Below are positions 5,254 through 5,493 of a DNA stretch of 5,493 bases, piece by piece. The notes beneath the pieces were generated by a model that had not been told where the DNA came from, did no database searches, and saw only the letters and a list, made by a program, of their open reading frames with translations. How positions within the stretch are numbered: position 1 is the first letter of the stretch; each line of letters opens with the position of its first letter. A program made the translations under genes and the position numbers. The DNA comes from JBGSIZ01 sp041742255 (lineage in GTDB: Bacteria; Pseudomonadota; Alphaproteobacteria; Rhodobacterales; Rhodobacteraceae), in the NCBI GenBank assembly GCA_041742255.1, contig JBGSIZ010000097.1:1-5493 (forward strand). Reading direction: 5' to 3'.

Positions 5254-5493
5254 GTGAACAAGAAACTGATTGGTATTCTGGCTGCCATTGTTGTCGCTGC
5301 TGCGGGCTATTTTGGCTGGTATCAACCGCAACAACAGGCGGCTGCTGTTGCCGAAGCTGCTGCTGCGGCTGAAGCTGCGACCGCTGAAGCCGCTGCCGCC
5401 GCCGAGGCTGCTACTGCCGAAGCTGCCGCCGCGACCGAGGATGCTGCTGCTGAGGCTGCTGCCGCTGTTGAAGCTGAAGCCGCTGCTGCCGTT
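5254..5493 (+). CDS. N-terminally anchored or secreted Ala/Glu-rich repeat protein, 3' part outside the window
   Basis: The gene starts at GTG 5254, supported by AAGGA 8 nt upstream, and is open for 80 codons to the window edge. I do not recognise the family. Residues 2-4 (NKK) are basic. Residues 5-22 (LIGILAAIVVAAAGYFGW) form one hydrophobic segment: either a signal anchor, or a signal peptide with a possible AAA-G cleavage at 17/18. A Gln/Pro stretch (24-28) leads into an Ala/Glu tract from 29 on, arranged as 11-residue repeats (33-76) with Glu at repeat positions 2 and 8. Of 80 residues 41 are Ala and 9 are Glu, and none after residue 29 is Lys or Arg. This predicts a long acidic helix or stalk outside the cytoplasmic membrane, perhaps a spacer before a C-terminal domain such as an envelope- or peptidoglycan-binding one; that domain is not visible. 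Ala codons are mostly GCT (24 of 41), unlike the GCC-rich cox genes. It is divergent from infC. Confidence 0.8.
   Translation, partial: MNKKLIGILAAIVVAAAGYFGWYQPQQQAAAVAEAAAAAEAATAEAAAAAEAATAEAAAATEDAAAEAAAAVEAEAAAAV
5350..5481 (+). repeat. Four in-frame 33-bp (11-residue) repeats
   Basis: Residues 33-43 and 44-54 are identical (AEAAAAAEAAT). Residues 55-65 and 66-76 each match that unit at 8 of 11 positions, keeping Glu at positions 2 and 8. At DNA level synonymous GCT/GCC/GCG and GAA/GAG differences break up the repeat, so the periodicity is cleaner in protein than in DNA. Confidence 0.8.

Noticed and set aside
5056..5334. 93-codon N-terminal extension of infC on the minus strand, with an ATG at 5334
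   Set aside because: The extension shows no IF-3 similarity, runs antisense through the start of the divergent GTG gene and its repeat tract, and has no suitable ribosome-binding site. The total of 273 residues would far exceed the family's usual ~180.

Overview
The window looks like chromosomal DNA of a high-GC alphaproteobacterium, most likely of the order Rhodobacterales (Roseobacter/Rhodobacter relatives). This is inferred from the form II aerobic carbon-monoxide-dehydrogenase-like (cox) operon, the alphaproteobacterial IF-3 N-terminus (ARRPHNAPP), the GCC-dominated codon use of the cox genes, and a CCCCCGAGGATATTT-type intergenic repeat that I associate from memory with this order. The assignment rests on pattern recognition, not on a search.

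Layout. Bases 1-349 hold the 3' end of a molybdopterin-binding-domain gene (plus strand). It is followed by three plus-strand genes for a molybdenum hydroxylase of the xanthine oxidase family: coxS (466-951, two [2Fe-2S] clusters), coxL (1065-3428, molybdenum subunit) and coxM (3442-4230, FAD subunit). The order S-L-M and the active-site motif AYRGAGR place it with form II (CoxL-like) enzymes, not the Cu/Mo form I enzyme (M-S-L order, Cys-containing AYxCSFR motif). Electrons would pass from substrate at Mo, through the two Fe-S centres of CoxS, to FAD on CoxM. The true substrate of form II enzymes is unsettled. All three genes share an AGGGAGG ribosome-binding sequence. The coxS-coxL junction is unusual in having a 113-nt gap with strong hairpins.

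Bases 4231-4512 separate the convergent coxM and infC genes. They hold a GC-rich hairpin, an inverted repeat with perfect 21-bp arms, a short degenerate tandem repeat, and a good intrinsic terminator for infC. infC (minus strand, 5055-4513) encodes a 180-residue translation initiation factor IF-3 that appears to begin at an AUA codon. A long open frame extends upstream of that codon but is not coding. No rpmI or rplT follows infC before its terminator.

Bases 5056-5253 form a divergent intergenic region containing the infC leader. From 5254 a plus-strand gene with a GTG start runs off the window edge. It encodes an N-terminally membrane-anchored or secreted protein whose visible part turns into an Ala/Glu-rich tract built of 11-residue repeats.

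I see no mobile element, CRISPR array, RNA gene or defence-like system. The observations most worth following are the AUA start of infC with its foldable leader, the hendecad-repeat protein, the structured coxS-coxL gap, and the inverted repeat between the convergent genes.
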